DNA of 64,000 nucleotides from Yersinia pekkanenii. GTDB lineage: Bacteria > Pseudomonadota > Gammaproteobacteria > Enterobacterales > Enterobacteriaceae. A program made the position numbers and the translations under genes. The DNA lies in contig NZ_CQAZ01000001.1 in assembly GCF_001152565.1 (NCBI RefSeq), positions 72,851 through 136,850 of the forward strand, written 5' to 3'. Of the stretch, positions 1 to 10,956 are shown in pieces. The notes under the pieces are model-generated. The model saw only the letters and a list, made by a program, of their open reading frames with translations, had not been told where the DNA came from and made no database searches. Position 1 is the stretch's first letter. The number at the start of each line of letters is the position of its first letter.

Positions 1-1575
1 CCGCAATTAGCCCCTTTGCTGGCGCGCCGGTTGACCAGCGGTAATCAGCGCGAAATAATTCAAACCACATTGGATGCCGGTTTACAACGGCAACTGGAAG
101 ATATGGCTGCCGGTTGGCGTCACCAGTTACCGGAGAAAACCTCGCTGGGCTTGCTGGTGGTTGATCATTCAACTATGAGTGTCCGCGCATACCTCGGTTC
201 GGTGAATTTTCAAGATAACAGCCGTTTTGGCCATGTGGATATGGTCAGCGCATGGCGATCACCGGGTTCGACACTCAAGCCTTTCCTGTATGCCATGGCA
301 TTGGATGATGGCCTGATCCATGCCGAATCGTTGCTACAAGATGTACCGCGCCGCTTTGGGGACTATCGCCCTGGTAATTTTGATACCGGATTCCATGGGC
401 CAGTCGGTGCCAGCGAGGCACTGGTGCGTTCATTGAATCTGCCTGCGGTACAATTACTCGAAGCTTATGGCCCTAAGCGCTTTACCGCCAATTTGCGTAA
501 TGCTGGCTTAAACCTACGTTTCCCACCCCATAGTGAGCCGAGTTTGGCCGTTATTCTGGGGGGGATAGGTTCACGGTTGGATCATCTGGTTGCGGCTTAC
601 AGTGCCTTCGCACGTGGTGGAATGGCGGCAACATTACGTTTTGAACCACAGCAAAAAATACAGGAACGGCGGTTGTTCTCACCAGGTGCGGCGTGGATCA
701 CCCGACGAATAATGGCCGGTGAAGCCAGGCCATTACCGGACGATATTTTGCCGGACGTAGTGCCGTTGGCGTGGAAAACCGGTACCAGTTATGGTTATCG
801 TGATGCCTGGGCTTTGGGTATCAATGCCCGCTATACCATTGGGGTATGGGTCGGGCGGCCAGATGGGACACCGGTTGCCGGGCAGTTTGGTTATGCTACT
901 GCCATACCGATTCTTAATCAGGTCAATAATTTACTGATGATAGGGTTACAGCAAAGTGTCCGTTCGTTACCGACAGACCCAAGGCCACCGTCAGTAAGTC
1001 GGGCAGAGATTTGCTGGCCGGGTGGGCAACCGCTGGCAGCCGGAGACAGTAACTGCCGCCAACGGCGTCAAAGCTGGATCCTTGACGGCACTATACCTCC
1101 CACGCTCGCGGCACCTGGTCAGGAAAATATGCAGGGCAGCCAACTCAGTGTGTGGCTAGATCCGCAGGGCCAGCGGGTTGCTGCAGATTGCCCTGCCGCC
1201 AACCCAGCACCATTAACTCTCTGGCCACTGCCGCTTGAACCCTGGTTACCACGGGCAGAACGCCGTAAGCAACGGCTACCGACAGCCAGTAGCGAATGTC
1301 CACCACAAGGTGGTGTCGATGTGGCTCCTCTGCTGATTTTGGGCATACGTGACGGCGCGATAGTGAAACGTCTGCCTGGTCAGAATCGCCTTGATCTGCG
1401 TTTGGCGATGCAAGGCGGACAGGGCCAGCATTGGTGGTTCCTCAATGGGGAACAAGTCGCGGTGACGGATAATAATCAATCATGGATACAAACACTATCG
1501 GCACCGGGTCGCTATCAACTTAATGTATTAGATGAAAGTGGTTTGGTGAGTAATTTATTATTTCGCGTAGAATGA
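1..1575 (+). CDS. pbpC: Penicillin-binding protein 1C, C-terminal part (5' end outside the window)
   Basis: The reading frame is open from base 1, so this is the 3' part of a longer gene (524 residues remain; the E. coli protein is about 770). The transpeptidase domain is present. The acyl-enzyme serine lies in SPGSTLKP (Ser codon 268-270), an SLN triad follows in VRSLNLPAV, and the third box is KTGTSYG (from 775). The last about 250 residues fit the PBP1C-specific C-terminal domain. The glycosyltransferase domain should lie upstream. PBP1C is an inner-membrane bifunctional murein synthase whose active domains face the periplasm. The next gene downstream is an unrelated AT-rich accessory gene. 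Confidence 0.95.
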   Translation, partial: PQLAPLLARRLTSGNQREIIQTTLDAGLQRQLEDMAAGWRHQLPEKTSLGLLVVDHSTMSVRAYLGSVNFQDNSRFGHVDMVSAWRSPGSTLKPFLYAMALDDGLIHAESLLQDVPRRFGDYRPGNFDTGFHGPVGASEALVRSLNLPAVQLLEAYGPKRFTANLRNAGLNLRFPPHSEPSLAVILGGIGSRLDHLVAAYSAFARGGMAATLRFEPQQKIQERRLFSPGAAWITRRIMAGEARPLPDDILPDVVPLAWKTGTSYGYRDAWALGINARYTIGVWVGRPDGTPVAGQFGYATAIPILNQVNNLLMIGLQQSVRSLPTDPRPPSVSRAEICWPGGQPLAAGDSNCRQRRQSWILDGTIPPTLAAPGQENMQGSQLSVWLDPQGQRVAADCPAANPAPLTLWPLPLEPWLPRAERRKQRLPTASSECPPQGGVDVAPLLILGIRDGAIVKRLPGQNRLDLRLAMQGGQGQHWWFLNGEQVAVTDNNQSWIQTLSAPGRYQLNVLDESGLVSNLLFRVE

Positions 1576-1738
1576 ATTCATGTGTCAGATTAATTAATGA
1601 TAATTTATGGTTTTCTTTTGTATTTAGTTATTAATTAATTCTTTTATAATAAATAAAATAATATTATGGATCTAATTTGTTCGATAAAATAACTCCAGTA
1701 TTGCTATTTCTAATTACTGTTCATAACTGGGGCGGAAG

Positions 1739-4144
1739 ATGATTAATAATATTTTTTTTATGGTGTTATGTTTAATAATATTAACTACCAATGTTTTTGC
1801 TGACAACCCTAAGGTTTGTTTTTTCGCTGATGAAGGTTATCAAGGGGCATCTATCTGCGCCACCCAGGGGTTGGCGGTAGATAATCTTAGCATTGAATGG
1901 AATGACCGGATATCATCTATTTCCGTCCCTCCCGGCATGGTGGTTTCAGTATATAAAGATATCAATTTTTCGGGGGGGAACTTAACATTTAGAGAGAATG
2001 TTGATTTATTTACCTCACGTCAATGGGCAGATTTAAATAATACCATTAGATCCTTTAAAGTCAGGAGTGCTGCCTGTTTTTACGAATATGATGATTTTTT
2101 AGGTGATTCAATATGTATCTCTGGTAATGAACGAATTGATTTATATAATGAAACCCCTGGTAAGTTATATAATATTTTACACCCTCTTAACGATCGAATT
2201 AGCTCTGTCCTATTACCACCTGATACTCAGGCCATAATCTATGAAAATGATGGCTATAATGGAGATTATTTTGTTTTGATAGAGAGTCACTCTACTTCAG
2301 ATTTAGAAAAAATAGGTATGAATAAGAATATAAGTAGTATTAGAGTTTCTCAGTACGAATATTTTCTTTGTGATCAGCGCTGTGTCATAAAAAATAACAT
2401 GACTATCCCTGTGCAATATGCTTTTGGTAATTATTGGAATGATAAAAGAATAGATTTAAAGCAAGTCTTGATTAGTTTTAAATTAACAAGCGAAAGTGAC
2501 TACTCTTTAGCGATAGGCGGTGGAGGGCTTTTAAAAGTTAAAAATAATGAAATATTTTTTATTCATGAAGAAAGTAACAATAGTACTATATTTAAAATAA
2601 GTAATCAGCCCAGTATATTATCAATGTTATTTAGCTTTAATGGTGGTTATGTTGAAATCCAGTGTATTGAAAGTGTTGAGGGGCAGGGCTCGTATTTTTA
2701 TCCGATTCTGAGTTATTTATTTGATGTTAATAGTACTAATATTAAGTTTGTTATCAATAATGCTAACAATAGTAAACCGCTCATAATAGACAAGGTTGTC
2801 ATGACCGTTGAAAAAGAACAGGGTAGGGTAGAGCGTGGCTTTATCGGAATGGCGAGTTGTTGGTTAATACCTCTGCTTAATATTTATAATTATATCATTC
2901 AGGGACGTTGTAATCAGGCAGAACGTTTTGTAACCGATGCTTATGACTTTTTTAGCGCCACCGACAATAAAATATTGCAAGTCTCCGGTACGTCGAAACC
3001 ACTGCCTCGAATAGAACATAATGAAACTTTTCCTGCCGAAATGCTCCTTGCAAATTTTTCGACTGGTTCGATGGGTATATTGATCCAGATTAATTCTGAC
3101 ATGAACGGTAAATCATTGACGGTACCCGCTGCAGCGTTAGCCTGTAAAGTTTCAATGAAATATGAGGTGCTTCCTCATCTGCGTTTTCGCCGTGAGCTTA
3201 TTCCTCCTTGCATCGATTGGACATTAGATATTTTAACTGATTTTACCCTGCTATTTGGTGGCAGTATCGCCAGTTGGAATGCCGAAAATTTTGGACGGGT
3301 TATTGAGCGTATTATCAATTCGGGAGACACCGGCTATGCAGCATTAGATACAGCAACTGACGCGCGCTTAATTGACAGTGTTCGGACTTATGTTGCCGAG
3401 AATATTGATAACACCGCTCTTATAAAAACGGCATTTGATTTTTCACAACTCAGCTATGCAGGTTATTTACAATATAATGAAGCTGACGTCCAGCCCCCGC
3501 AAGTGGTGCAGCAATTACCTCAGGGGCGCTATGAACTGGCGCTGCAAAATTTCCACTTTGTTGAGACGGTACCCAGAAGACAATTGCAGGGTGAATGGGT
3601 AGAACAGCCCGATCTATTCTTTGATATTGAGGTGATCACCGGTACACCTCAAAGCACGTTAACTGCCCGACAAAACGTTCTTCCGGTAGTGGAGGGATGG
3701 CATCAACTGTATCGCCAAGCATTGCAGTCTTTAACAACGGTTGCGGAGATTGAAAATGTTGCTAATACCAATCAGCATGAAGGGATAGATCCGATTATTT
3801 CAGCGGCTAATTTGGTGAGTGATGTTGTTCAGAGTTGGTTAAGGACATCCCGTGATGATTATATTTATGTCATCGTTCGTCTGTCCGGGGAAATAGTCAG
3901 CATGACAATGGCAGTGGATATTAATGAATTTGATGTGGGTATTGCGGGTTCATTAACCACCCCGAACTATGTGCTCCATCCAATGGCAGATGGTGTTATC
4001 AGAGGTGCTGGTACTGCTGCTATCAGAGCATTAGCTCACCATTTGGCGCAGAAAGGAAAACGTTCCCTGGTCTCAGATGTTATCAGTCAGCCGTCAGCCA
4101 TTGTGAAGAATAAGGTTGGTTTTCAATTTATTAATGAACTTTGA
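1739..4144 (+). CDS. Exported beta/gamma-crystallin-domain protein, 801 aa
   Basis: The N terminus is a typical Sec signal peptide (hydrophobic residues 4-19, probable cleavage after VFA). About 190 residues follow that repeat the beta/gamma-crystallin Greek-key pattern: Y/F-x-x-x-x-F-x-G blocks such as YQGASICA, NFSGGNLTF, FLGDSICI and YNGDYFVL. Each is followed by a calcium-type (N/D)(N/D)xx(S/T)S motif: NDRISS, NNTIRS, NDRISS, NKNISS. That makes four motifs, or two domains. The remaining about 600 residues match nothing I recognise. Exported crystallins that bind calcium have been described from Yersinia pestis. The gene is clearly AT-richer than pbpC and ndk on either side, which suggests acquisition. 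An SD-like GGGGCGGAAG lies just before the ATG. Function unknown; surface or periplasmic location is inferred. Confidence 0.8.
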   Translation: MINNIFFMVLCLIILTTNVFADNPKVCFFADEGYQGASICATQGLAVDNLSIEWNDRISSISVPPGMVVSVYKDINFSGGNLTFRENVDLFTSRQWADLNNTIRSFKVRSAACFYEYDDFLGDSICISGNERIDLYNETPGKLYNILHPLNDRISSVLLPPDTQAIIYENDGYNGDYFVLIESHSTSDLEKIGMNKNISSIRVSQYEYFLCDQRCVIKNNMTIPVQYAFGNYWNDKRIDLKQVLISFKLTSESDYSLAIGGGGLLKVKNNEIFFIHEESNNSTIFKISNQPSILSMLFSFNGGYVEIQCIESVEGQGSYFYPILSYLFDVNSTNIKFVINNANNSKPLIIDKVVMTVEKEQGRVERGFIGMASCWLIPLLNIYNYIIQGRCNQAERFVTDAYDFFSATDNKILQVSGTSKPLPRIEHNETFPAEMLLANFSTGSMGILIQINSDMNGKSLTVPAAALACKVSMKYEVLPHLRFRRELIPPCIDWTLDILTDFTLLFGGSIASWNAENFGRVIERIINSGDTGYAALDTATDARLIDSVRTYVAENIDNTALIKTAFDFSQLSYAGYLQYNEADVQPPQVVQQLPQGRYELALQNFHFVETVPRRQLQGEWVEQPDLFFDIEVITGTPQSTLTARQNVLPVVEGWHQLYRQALQSLTTVAEIENVANTNQHEGIDPIISAANLVSDVVQSWLRTSRDDYIYVIVRLSGEIVSMTMAVDINEFDVGIAGSLTTPNYVLHPMADGVIRGAGTAAIRALAHHLAQKGKRSLVSDVISQPSAIVKNKVGFQFINEL

Positions 4145-4293
4145 TATTAATAACTTTTTGCCAGAAAAATACGGAGAGTAGGTCAAACCGTTTTTTATGC
4201 AAAAGTGTGATTTGTGCATAAAATTGAGTGATTAAGATAACTATTTTTTAATGAAATGTTGTGATTGCCGTATGCAAGCGCTAATAGCACACC

Positions 4294-4299
4294 TATAAT
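4294..4299 (+). promoter_or_regulatory. Candidate -10 element upstream of ndk
   Basis: A perfect TATAAT occurs in the 291-bp gap between the crystallin gene and ndk, about 136 bp before the ndk ATG. No good -35 match sits 16-18 bp upstream, so the assignment rests on the -10 hexamer and position alone. Confidence 0.35.
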
Positions 4300-4435
4300 C
4301 GGCGACCACTGTACAGGGTCGGCATAATTTTGTAGTAAAGGAACTGCCGCCAGCCAAGCCTATGTGTTTATTAATGGCCTATAGCGGGGCGGGTTCCGAG
4401 TCCGGTCAATATTAGAAATCCTATATGAGGTTATC

Positions 4436-4864
4436 ATGGCTTTAGAACGTACTTTCTCCATTATCAAACCCAATGCTGTTGCCAATAACAAGATTGGTGC
4501 CATTTATGCGCGTTTTGAAAGTGCTGGCTTCAAAATTATTGCAGCAAAAATGCTGCACCTGACCAAAGAACAAGCCGAAGGGTTTTATGCTGAACATAAA
4601 GGCCGTCCATTCTTTGATGGCTTGGTTGAGTTTATGACCTCTGGCCCCATCATGGTTCAGGTTTTGGCCGGTGAAAATGCCGTTCAGCGCCACCGTGATA
4701 TTATGGGCGCGACTAACCCTGACAACGCACTGGCGGGGACTCTGCGTGCGGACTTTGCTGATAGTTTCACTGCTAATGCGGTACACGGTTCTGATGCGGT
4801 TGAATCCGCTCAGCGTGAAATTGCTTATTTCTTCGCCGCAGATGAAATTTTCCCTCGCAGCTAA
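4436..4864 (+). CDS. ndk: Nucleoside diphosphate kinase
   Basis: This 142-residue protein has the usual family length. It transfers the terminal phosphate of ATP to NDPs through a phospho-histidine and balances the cytosolic NTP and dNTP pools. The catalytic His117 lies in the conserved [12 protein letters not shown] block, and the N-terminal [12 protein letters not shown] strand is typical. The ATG is preceded by ATATGAGGTTATC, a good ribosome binding site. It lies between the crystallin gene and rlmN, as ndk does before rlmN in E. coli. A hairpin that may end its transcript lies at 4974-5003. Confidence 0.98.
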   Translation: MALERTFSIIKPNAVANNKIGAIYARFESAGFKIIAAKMLHLTKEQAEGFYAEHKGRPFFDGLVEFMTSGPIMVQVLAGENAVQRHRDIMGATNPDNALAGTLRADFADSFTANAVHGSDAVESAQREIAYFFAADEIFPRS

Positions 4865-4973
4865 TTAATTGATTCCGTGTAGGAATACCCACTATTTAAT
4901 CAACTGAAACAATAAAGTTGTCCGGGTACCTTTTCAATCATGGAATCAATGCTCTAAAATTTGTACAATGCCG

Positions 4974-5010
4974 CGCCCCGTTGGAGACATCTTCCTCGGG
5001 GCGTTCTATT
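4974..5010 (+). terminator. Hairpin between ndk and rlmN
   Basis: CGCCCCG (4974-4980) pairs with CGGGGCG (4997-5003), followed by the T-rich TTCTATTATTT. It is a plausible rho-independent terminator for ndk, about 110 bp after its stop codon. Confidence 0.6.
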
Positions 5011-5091
5011 ATTTATTTATCGCCGTTTCGAAAGCCATACCTGGTTTAAAGCGCAGCGCCGTAAAGTGTAACAACGAGGCCACGACAACTC

Positions 5092-6288
5092 ATGTCTGAA
5101 CAATTATTAACTGCATCAACATCCATTGATGCTGCACTGCTGTCTGACAATGCGGTGCAGACCGCAGCGCCTGTCACCAGCAAAATCAATCTGCTCGACC
5201 TAAATCGTCAACAAATGCGCGAGTTTTTTGCCAAAATGGGTGAGAAACCTTTCCGGGCAGATCAGGTCATGAAGTGGATGTATCACTATTGCTTTGATGA
5301 TTTCGAGCAAATGACCGACATCAATAAAGCGCTGCGTGCCAAATTGCAGCGCGTAGCAGAAATTCGTGCGCCAGAAGTGGCAGAAGAACTGCGCTCAACC
5401 GATGGCACCATTAAATGGGCAATCAAGGTCGGCGATCAGCAAGTTGAAACCGTGTATATCCCGGAAGGTGATCGTGCGACGCTGTGTGTGTCATCTCAGG
5501 TAGGCTGCGCGTTAGAATGCAAATTCTGCTCAACGGGGCAGCAGGGCTTTAACCGTAACTTACGCGTATCTGAAATTATCGGTCAGGTATGGCGCGCAGC
5601 GAAGATTATCGGTTCATTAAAATCAACCGGTACCCGCCCAATCACCAATGTGGTAATGATGGGGATGGGCGAACCCTTGCTGAACCTGAATAACGTGGTG
5701 CCAGCCATGGATATCATGTTGGATGATTTTGGTTTTGGTTTGTCCAAACGCCGTGTGACCTTGTCCACTTCAGGGGTTGTACCAGCACTGGACAAACTGG
5801 GTGACATGATTGATGTGGCGCTGGCGATATCCCTGCACGCACCGACCGATGATATCCGCGATGAAATTGTGCCTATCAACCGTAAATACAATATCGAAAC
5901 CTTCCTGGCTGCAGTACGGCGTTATTTGGATAAATCTAAAGCCAATGGTGGGCGTGTTACTGTCGAATACGTTATGCTGGATCACATCAATGACAGCGTG
6001 GAACAAGCTCATCAACTGGCGGAATGCCTGAAAGACACGCCGTGTAAGATTAACTTGATCCCATGGAACCCGTTCCCAGGGGCACCTTATGGTCGTAGCT
6101 CAAACAGCCGGGTAGATCGTTTTTCTAAGGTATTGATGGAATACGGTTTTACCACAATAGTACGTAAGACGCGTGGCGATGATATTGATGCCGCATGCGG
6201 TCAGTTGGCCGGTGATGTGATTGACCGAACCAAACGCACTTTGAAAAAGAAAATGGCCGGTGAACCAATCGCTATCAAGACAGTCTGA
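5092..6288 (+). CDS. rlmN: 23S rRNA / tRNA adenine-C2 methyltransferase (radical SAM)
   Basis: RlmN methylates C2 of A2503 in 23S rRNA and of A37 in some tRNAs, using SAM both as radical source and methyl donor. The radical-SAM CxxxCxxC motif is Cys139, Cys143 and Cys146 (CALECKFC). The [12 protein letters not shown] motif and the late cysteine in DIDAACGQL, needed for the methyl-cysteine mechanism, are both present. Length is 398 aa, slightly longer than the E. coli protein because of an N-terminal extension of about 15 residues. It follows ndk as in E. coli. Confidence 0.98.
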   Translation: MSEQLLTASTSIDAALLSDNAVQTAAPVTSKINLLDLNRQQMREFFAKMGEKPFRADQVMKWMYHYCFDDFEQMTDINKALRAKLQRVAEIRAPEVAEELRSTDGTIKWAIKVGDQQVETVYIPEGDRATLCVSSQVGCALECKFCSTGQQGFNRNLRVSEIIGQVWRAAKIIGSLKSTGTRPITNVVMMGMGEPLLNLNNVVPAMDIMLDDFGFGLSKRRVTLSTSGVVPALDKLGDMIDVALAISLHAPTDDIRDEIVPINRKYNIETFLAAVRRYLDKSKANGGRVTVEYVMLDHINDSVEQAHQLAECLKDTPCKINLIPWNPFPGAPYGRSSNSRVDRFSKVLMEYGFTTIVRKTRGDDIDAACGQLAGDVIDRTKRTLKKKMAGEPIAIKTV

Positions 6289-6457
6289 TTGATAGGATTG
6301 ATTTCTCTATATAACTAATTGTTATTTAACTTATAATTTGTAGGGTGTTCAATCTTGAAAGACGATAGTCTAAATAAGTCGAGTAGCGAGCGCCGCCAAT
6401 ACGCATATGGCTTGAAGTATATGATGGGTATCTTCATTTAAGGACAATTGAGAAAGC

Positions 6458-7207
6458 ATGAAGCTGACAAAACTGTGGAGAGTTTGCCTGGTAGCAATTA
6501 CATTGGCGGGTTGTTCCGGTTCATCGCCGGAAAAAGTCAATCAGCCAGCCGCAGGGCAGACGCGTTTACAACTGGGTTTAGAGTATTTGGCGCAAGGTGA
6601 TCTTAATGCTGCGCGGCAGAATCTTGAGAAGGCTGTAGAGGCGAACCCACAGGATTATCGCGCTCAATTGGGTATGGCATTTTACGAGCAACGTATTGGT
6701 GAAAACAGTGCTGCAGAGCAACGTTATCAGCAAGCGATGAAACTGGCACCCGGAAATGGCACTGTACTGAATAATTACGGTGCGTTTCTGTGTGGTTTAG
6801 GGCAGTATGTACCGGCCCAACAACAGTTTAGTGCAGCAGCGCTGTTGCCTGATTACGGTCAGGTTGCAGATAGTCTGGAGAACGCAGGATATTGTTTTTT
6901 ACGGGCTAACCAAAATGATCAGGCTCGGGTACTGTTGAGTCGTGCATTGAAGTATGATCCGGATAAAGGTGAGCCGCTGCTCGCAGAAGCTCAGAGGCAT
7001 TTTGGCGAAGGGAATCACGCTCAGGCGCAACTATTACTGGATGTTTACCAACATACACTGCCAGCCAGTGCTGAAAGTATATGGTTACAAATTCGTTTCG
7101 CCGCGCTAGCAGGCCGTCAAGATAGTGTACAACGCTATGGCAAGCAGCTTGCGCGAAGTTTCCCACAATCCAAACAGTACCAGCATTTTCTAGCTAATGA
7201 ATACTGA
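6458..7207 (+). CDS. pilW: PilW/PilF-type TPR lipoprotein
   Basis: This 249-residue protein starts with a lipoprotein signal ending in the lipobox LAGC (Cys19), so it should be a lipidated envelope protein. The rest is built of tetratricopeptide repeats, for example [20 protein letters not shown] and the following [20 protein letters not shown]. PilW/PilF family proteins help secretin multimers form or stay stable in type IV pilus systems. E. coli K-12 lacks this gene between rlmN and rodZ, while many gammaproteobacteria keep it there. Its stop overlaps the rodZ start by 11 bp, so the two are probably translated together. Whether type IV pili exist in this strain cannot be seen here. Confidence 0.85.
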   Translation: MKLTKLWRVCLVAITLAGCSGSSPEKVNQPAAGQTRLQLGLEYLAQGDLNAARQNLEKAVEANPQDYRAQLGMAFYEQRIGENSAAEQRYQQAMKLAPGNGTVLNNYGAFLCGLGQYVPAQQQFSAAALLPDYGQVADSLENAGYCFLRANQNDQARVLLSRALKYDPDKGEPLLAEAQRHFGEGNHAQAQLLLDVYQHTLPASAESIWLQIRFAALAGRQDSVQRYGKQLARSFPQSKQYQHFLANEY

Positions 7208-8216
7208 AGCCTCCCAAGATAAAACAGTTCCAGAGACGACAGGTGTACGCCTGCGTCAGGCCCGTGAAGCACTAGGGCTAACTCAACAGAACGTTGCAGA
7301 ACGTCTGTGTCTGAAAGTATCCACAATCCGTGATATTGAGGAGGATAAAGCACACGCTAATCTCGCCTCGACATTCCACCGTGGCTACATTCGTTCTTAC
7401 GCCAAATTGGTTCACCTTCCCGAAGATGAACTGTTACCTATGTTAGAAAAACAGGCTCCAATCAGAGCGGCGAAAGTCGCGCCAATGCAAAGTTTCTCAT
7501 TGGGTAAAAAGCATAAAAAACGTGATGGCTGGTTGATGAGTTTCACCTGGCTTATTGTGTTGGTTGTGCTCGGTCTGACAGGGGCGTGGTGGTGGCAAAA
7601 TCATCAGGCGCAGCAAGCTGAAATAGTCACTATGGCTGATCAGTCCTCTGCCCAACTGTCGCAAAACGGTGGGCAAAGTGTGCCGCTGACTGATGATAAT
7701 AGCGATCCTGCCGCATCTACTGATGCTCAGGCTCCGGTTGCCAATAGCTCGGCTGCTTCTACATCAACAGCAAGTGGTACTGCGCCAGCCACAAACAGTA
7801 CAACGCCCGCAGATACGGTGAATAGCCGTGTCGAGGCAACATCTAATCAGGGCGCGGCTTCGGCCCAATCAGTGGTCGTTTCCCCGAGTCAGGCACTTGT
7901 GCCTGATACTTCTACCGCACCATCACCATTGCCTACCGCAGATGCTGGGGTAAATAGCGCCCCATCATCGGTAGGTTCATTGGTAATGAACTTCACCGCT
8001 GATTGCTGGTTACAGGTTGTTGATGCGAGTGGAAAAACACTGTTGAGCGGTATCCAAAAGGGAGGGACCACCCTCAATCTATCGGGTAAAGCGCCCTATA
8101 AGCTGACCATTGGTGTACCAAGTGCACTGACGATTACGTATCAGGGTAATCCAGTAGATTTGAGTAAATTTATTAAGGCTAATCGCGTAGCCCGCCTGAC
8201 TGTCGGTGTAGAGTAA
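7197..8216 (+). CDS. rodZ: Cytoskeletal protein RodZ
   Basis: RodZ anchors the actin homologue MreB to the inner membrane and is needed for rod shape. The architecture is complete. A Cro-like helix-turn-helix domain (about residues 15-80, [19 protein letters not shown]) is followed by a basic stretch, one membrane span ([19 protein letters not shown], about 115-133), a long Ser/Thr/Ala/Pro-rich periplasmic linker (about 150-255) and a C-terminal beta domain ([19 protein letters not shown]). Length 339 aa is normal. The ATG lies inside the end of pilW. Confidence 0.96.
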   Translation: MNTEASQDKTVPETTGVRLRQAREALGLTQQNVAERLCLKVSTIRDIEEDKAHANLASTFHRGYIRSYAKLVHLPEDELLPMLEKQAPIRAAKVAPMQSFSLGKKHKKRDGWLMSFTWLIVLVVLGLTGAWWWQNHQAQQAEIVTMADQSSAQLSQNGGQSVPLTDDNSDPAASTDAQAPVANSSAASTSTASGTAPATNSTTPADTVNSRVEATSNQGAASAQSVVVSPSQALVPDTSTAPSPLPTADAGVNSAPSSVGSLVMNFTADCWLQVVDASGKTLLSGIQKGGTTLNLSGKAPYKLTIGVPSALTITYQGNPVDLSKFIKANRVARLTVGVE

Positions 8217-8229
8217 TATTGTGGTTTTG

Positions 8230-8275
8230 ACAAACTGTATGGTGGTTCAGACACACAACCACCGTCATTTTGAGA
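8230..8275 (+). promoter_or_regulatory. Hairpin between rodZ and ispG
   Basis: GGTGGTT and AACCACC form a 7-bp stem in the 105-bp rodZ-ispG gap, with GTCATTTT behind it. It may be a weak terminator or a processing or attenuation hairpin. No strong T-run is seen. Confidence 0.35.
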
Positions 8276-8321
8276 AACTGCTCTGTTGTATAAACTACAC
8301 GACTGTAAAGGAGAGTGTGTA

Positions 8322-9452
8322 ATGCATAACGAATCCCCAATTATCCGACGTAAATCTACCCGGATTTACGTCGGTAAAGTGCCGGTTGGTGATGGTGCAC
8401 CAATTACAGTGCAATCGATGACCAATACAAAAACCACGGATGTTGCTGCGACGGTTGCCCAAATCGTGGCATTGCAGCGTGTTGGTGTGGATATCGTGCG
8501 AGTTTCAGTACCGACTATGGACGCGGCTGAAGCGTTTAAATTGATCAAGCTGCATCCGGATGTCACTGTACCGCTGGTGGCTGATATTCATTTTGACTAC
8601 CGTATTGCGCTGAAAGTGGCTGAGTACGGTGTTGATTGCTTACGCATTAATCCCGGTAACATTGGTAGCGAAGATCGTATTCGCTCCGTGGTTGATTGTG
8701 CCCGCCACCATAATATCCCCATCCGTATTGGTATTAATGGTGGATCGCTGGAGACAGATATTCAGGAGAAATACGGTGAACCTACGCCGGAAGCCCTGCT
8801 TGAATCCGCGATGCGTCATGTCGATATTCTTGATCGCCTCAATTTTGATCAGTTTAAAGTCAGTGTTAAAGCTTCCGATGTTTTCCTGGCGGTAAACGCC
8901 TACCGTCTGTTAGCTAAGCAAATTAATAATCCTTTGCATTTAGGGATCACCGAAGCCGGTGGTGCGCGCAGTGGTTCGGTGAAATCTGCCATTGGGCTAG
9001 GTTTGCTGCTGTCAGAAGGTATTGGCGATACGTTACGTATTTCGCTGGCAGCTGATCCGGTTGAGGAAGTTAAAGTCGGTTTTGATATCCTGAAATCTTT
9101 ACGTATCCGTGCTCGTGGTATTAACTTTATCGCCTGTCCAACCTGTTCCCGTCAGGAATTTGATGTTATCGGTACCGTCAATGCGTTGGAACAGCGGCTT
9201 GAAGATCTGATTACACCGATGGATGTTTCTATCATTGGTTGTGTGGTCAATGGGCCGGGTGAGGCATTGGTATCGACCATCGGTGTGACCGGTGCGCGTA
9301 ATAAAAGCGGTTTCTACGAAGATGGCATTCGTCAAAAAGAACGCTTTGATAACAAAGAGATGATTGACCAGTTAGAAGCGAAGATTCGTGCCAAAGCCTC
9401 AATGCTTGATGCGAAGAACCGAATTGTCATCAATCAACTGGATGATAAATAA
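8322..9452 (+). CDS. ispG: 4-hydroxy-3-methylbut-2-en-1-yl diphosphate synthase
   Basis: IspG (GcpE) carries out the penultimate step of the MEP isoprenoid pathway with a [4Fe-4S] cluster, converting MEcPP to HMBPP. The C-terminal cluster cysteines are visible in [13 protein letters not shown] and [14 protein letters not shown] place the start at 8322 ([12 protein letters not shown]) because it matches the family N terminus and follows AAAGGAGAG at an ideal distance. An upstream in-frame TTG at 8286 would add 12 unrelated residues. The protein is 376 aa. It sits between rodZ and hisS as in E. coli. Confidence 0.97.
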   Translation: MHNESPIIRRKSTRIYVGKVPVGDGAPITVQSMTNTKTTDVAATVAQIVALQRVGVDIVRVSVPTMDAAEAFKLIKLHPDVTVPLVADIHFDYRIALKVAEYGVDCLRINPGNIGSEDRIRSVVDCARHHNIPIRIGINGGSLETDIQEKYGEPTPEALLESAMRHVDILDRLNFDQFKVSVKASDVFLAVNAYRLLAKQINNPLHLGITEAGGARSGSVKSAIGLGLLLSEGIGDTLRISLAADPVEEVKVGFDILKSLRIRARGINFIACPTCSRQEFDVIGTVNALEQRLEDLITPMDVSIIGCVVNGPGEALVSTIGVTGARNKSGFYEDGIRQKERFDNKEMIDQLEAKIRAKASMLDAKNRIVINQLDDK

Positions 9453-9668
9453 ACGTTGTTGATAACGTGTTGTCGGCCGGTATGAAAAAGCGGGCATGGC
9501 TCACTTTATATTGTGCCTGTAGAGGTAACAAATTGTCATCATTGAATAAATGGGTGGCAAACCTCTACAATCGGCTTTATTTTTTGCACTATATCCGAAT
9601 TCATTGGAGTTGCTGCTGATAACGCTGCCGCTTCAAGTCAATAGGGTATAAAACTACAGAGAACAGAC

Positions 9669-10943
9669 GTGGCAAAGAACATTCAAGCCATCCGTGGTAT
9701 GAACGACTGCCTGCCAGCCGAAACGGCGATATGGCAGCGTATTGAAAGCATCTTGAAACAAGTGCTGGCGGGTTACGGTTACAGTGAAATCCGCATGCCG
9801 ATTGTAGAGCAGACCCCGTTATTCAAACGCGCAATTGGTGAAGTCACCGACGTGGTTGAAAAAGAGATGTATACCTTTGACGATCGCAATGGCGAAAGTC
9901 TGACACTGCGCCCGGAAGGTACCGCAGGGTGCGTGCGCGCCGGTATTGAACATGGTCTGCTGTACAATCAGGAACAGCGTTTATGGTACATCGGCCCGAT
10001 GTTCCGCTATGAGCGGCCACAGAAAGGCCGCTATCGTCAATTCCATCAGTTGGGCGCAGAAGTTTTTGGTCTGCAAGGGCCAGACATTGACGCCGAATTG
10101 ATTTTGCTGACTGCCCGTTGGTGGCGTGCTTTGGGTATCTCAGAGCATGTGCGGCTTGAGCTGAACTCCATTGGATCATTAGATGCCCGTGCTGATTACC
10201 GTGAGGCACTGGTCACTTTCCTGGAGCAACACGTTGAGGTGTTGGACGAAGATTGTAAGCGCCGGATGTACAGCAACCCACTGCGAGTATTGGATTCTAA
10301 GAATCCGGATGTTCAACAACTGCTTAATGATGCACCTAAGCTATCGGATTATCTGGATGAAGAGTCAAAACAACATTTTGCGGGTCTGTGTGAACTTTTA
10401 GACCAGGCCAGCATCCCATATAGCGTTAATGAGCGTTTAGTTCGTGGTTTGGATTATTACAACCGTACGGTATTTGAGTGGGTTACCCGCAGTTTGGGTG
10501 CGCAGGGCACGGTCTGTGCCGGTGGGCGTTATGACGGTCTGGTCGAGCAACTCGGTGGTCGTGCAACACCTGCTGTAGGTTTCGCCATGGGGCTTGAGCG
10601 TTTGGTTCTGTTAGTGCAGGCAGTAAATCCTGACTTCCAGGTGCCAGCGACAGTTGATGTGTATGTCATCTCGTCGGGCCAGAATACACAAAGTGCTGCC
10701 ATGCTACTGGCTGAAAGCTTACGTGATGCTATGCCAACGTTGAAATTAATGACCAATTACGGCGGCGGTAATGTCAAAAAGCAATTCACCCGCGCTGATA
10801 AGTGGGGAGCCCGTGTTGCATTAATGCTGGGCGAAAGCGAAGTGGCGGCACAGCAAGTGACAGTAAAAGATTTACGCAATGGTGAACAAGAAACGCTGGC
10901 GCAAGCGGATATTGCTGCGCGTCTGGCTTTGATGTTGGGTTAA
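9669..10943 (+). CDS. hisS: Histidyl-tRNA synthetase
   Basis: This class II aminoacyl-tRNA synthetase charges tRNA-His. Motif 2 is seen in [21 protein letters not shown]. The histidine-specific motifs [15 protein letters not shown] and AGGRYDGLV are intact, as is motif 3 (GFAMGLERL). Length is 424 aa, identical in size to E. coli HisS, and the start is GTG as in E. coli (GTGGCAAAGAAC). The 216-bp gap upstream suggests its own promoter. yfgM follows after 13 bp. Confidence 0.98.
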   Translation: MAKNIQAIRGMNDCLPAETAIWQRIESILKQVLAGYGYSEIRMPIVEQTPLFKRAIGEVTDVVEKEMYTFDDRNGESLTLRPEGTAGCVRAGIEHGLLYNQEQRLWYIGPMFRYERPQKGRYRQFHQLGAEVFGLQGPDIDAELILLTARWWRALGISEHVRLELNSIGSLDARADYREALVTFLEQHVEVLDEDCKRRMYSNPLRVLDSKNPDVQQLLNDAPKLSDYLDEESKQHFAGLCELLDQASIPYSVNERLVRGLDYYNRTVFEWVTRSLGAQGTVCAGGRYDGLVEQLGGRATPAVGFAMGLERLVLLVQAVNPDFQVPATVDVYVISSGQNTQSAAMLLAESLRDAMPTLKLMTNYGGGNVKKQFTRADKWGARVALMLGESEVAAQQVTVKDLRNGEQETLAQADIAARLALMLG

Positions 10944-10956
10944 GGAGAGAGACACC

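Noticed and set aside
9482-9619. 45-codon frame (MKKRAWLTLYCACRGN...) between ispG and hisS
   Set aside because: There is no Shine-Dalgarno sequence before the ATG, it overlaps the likely hisS promoter and its composition is not protein-like.
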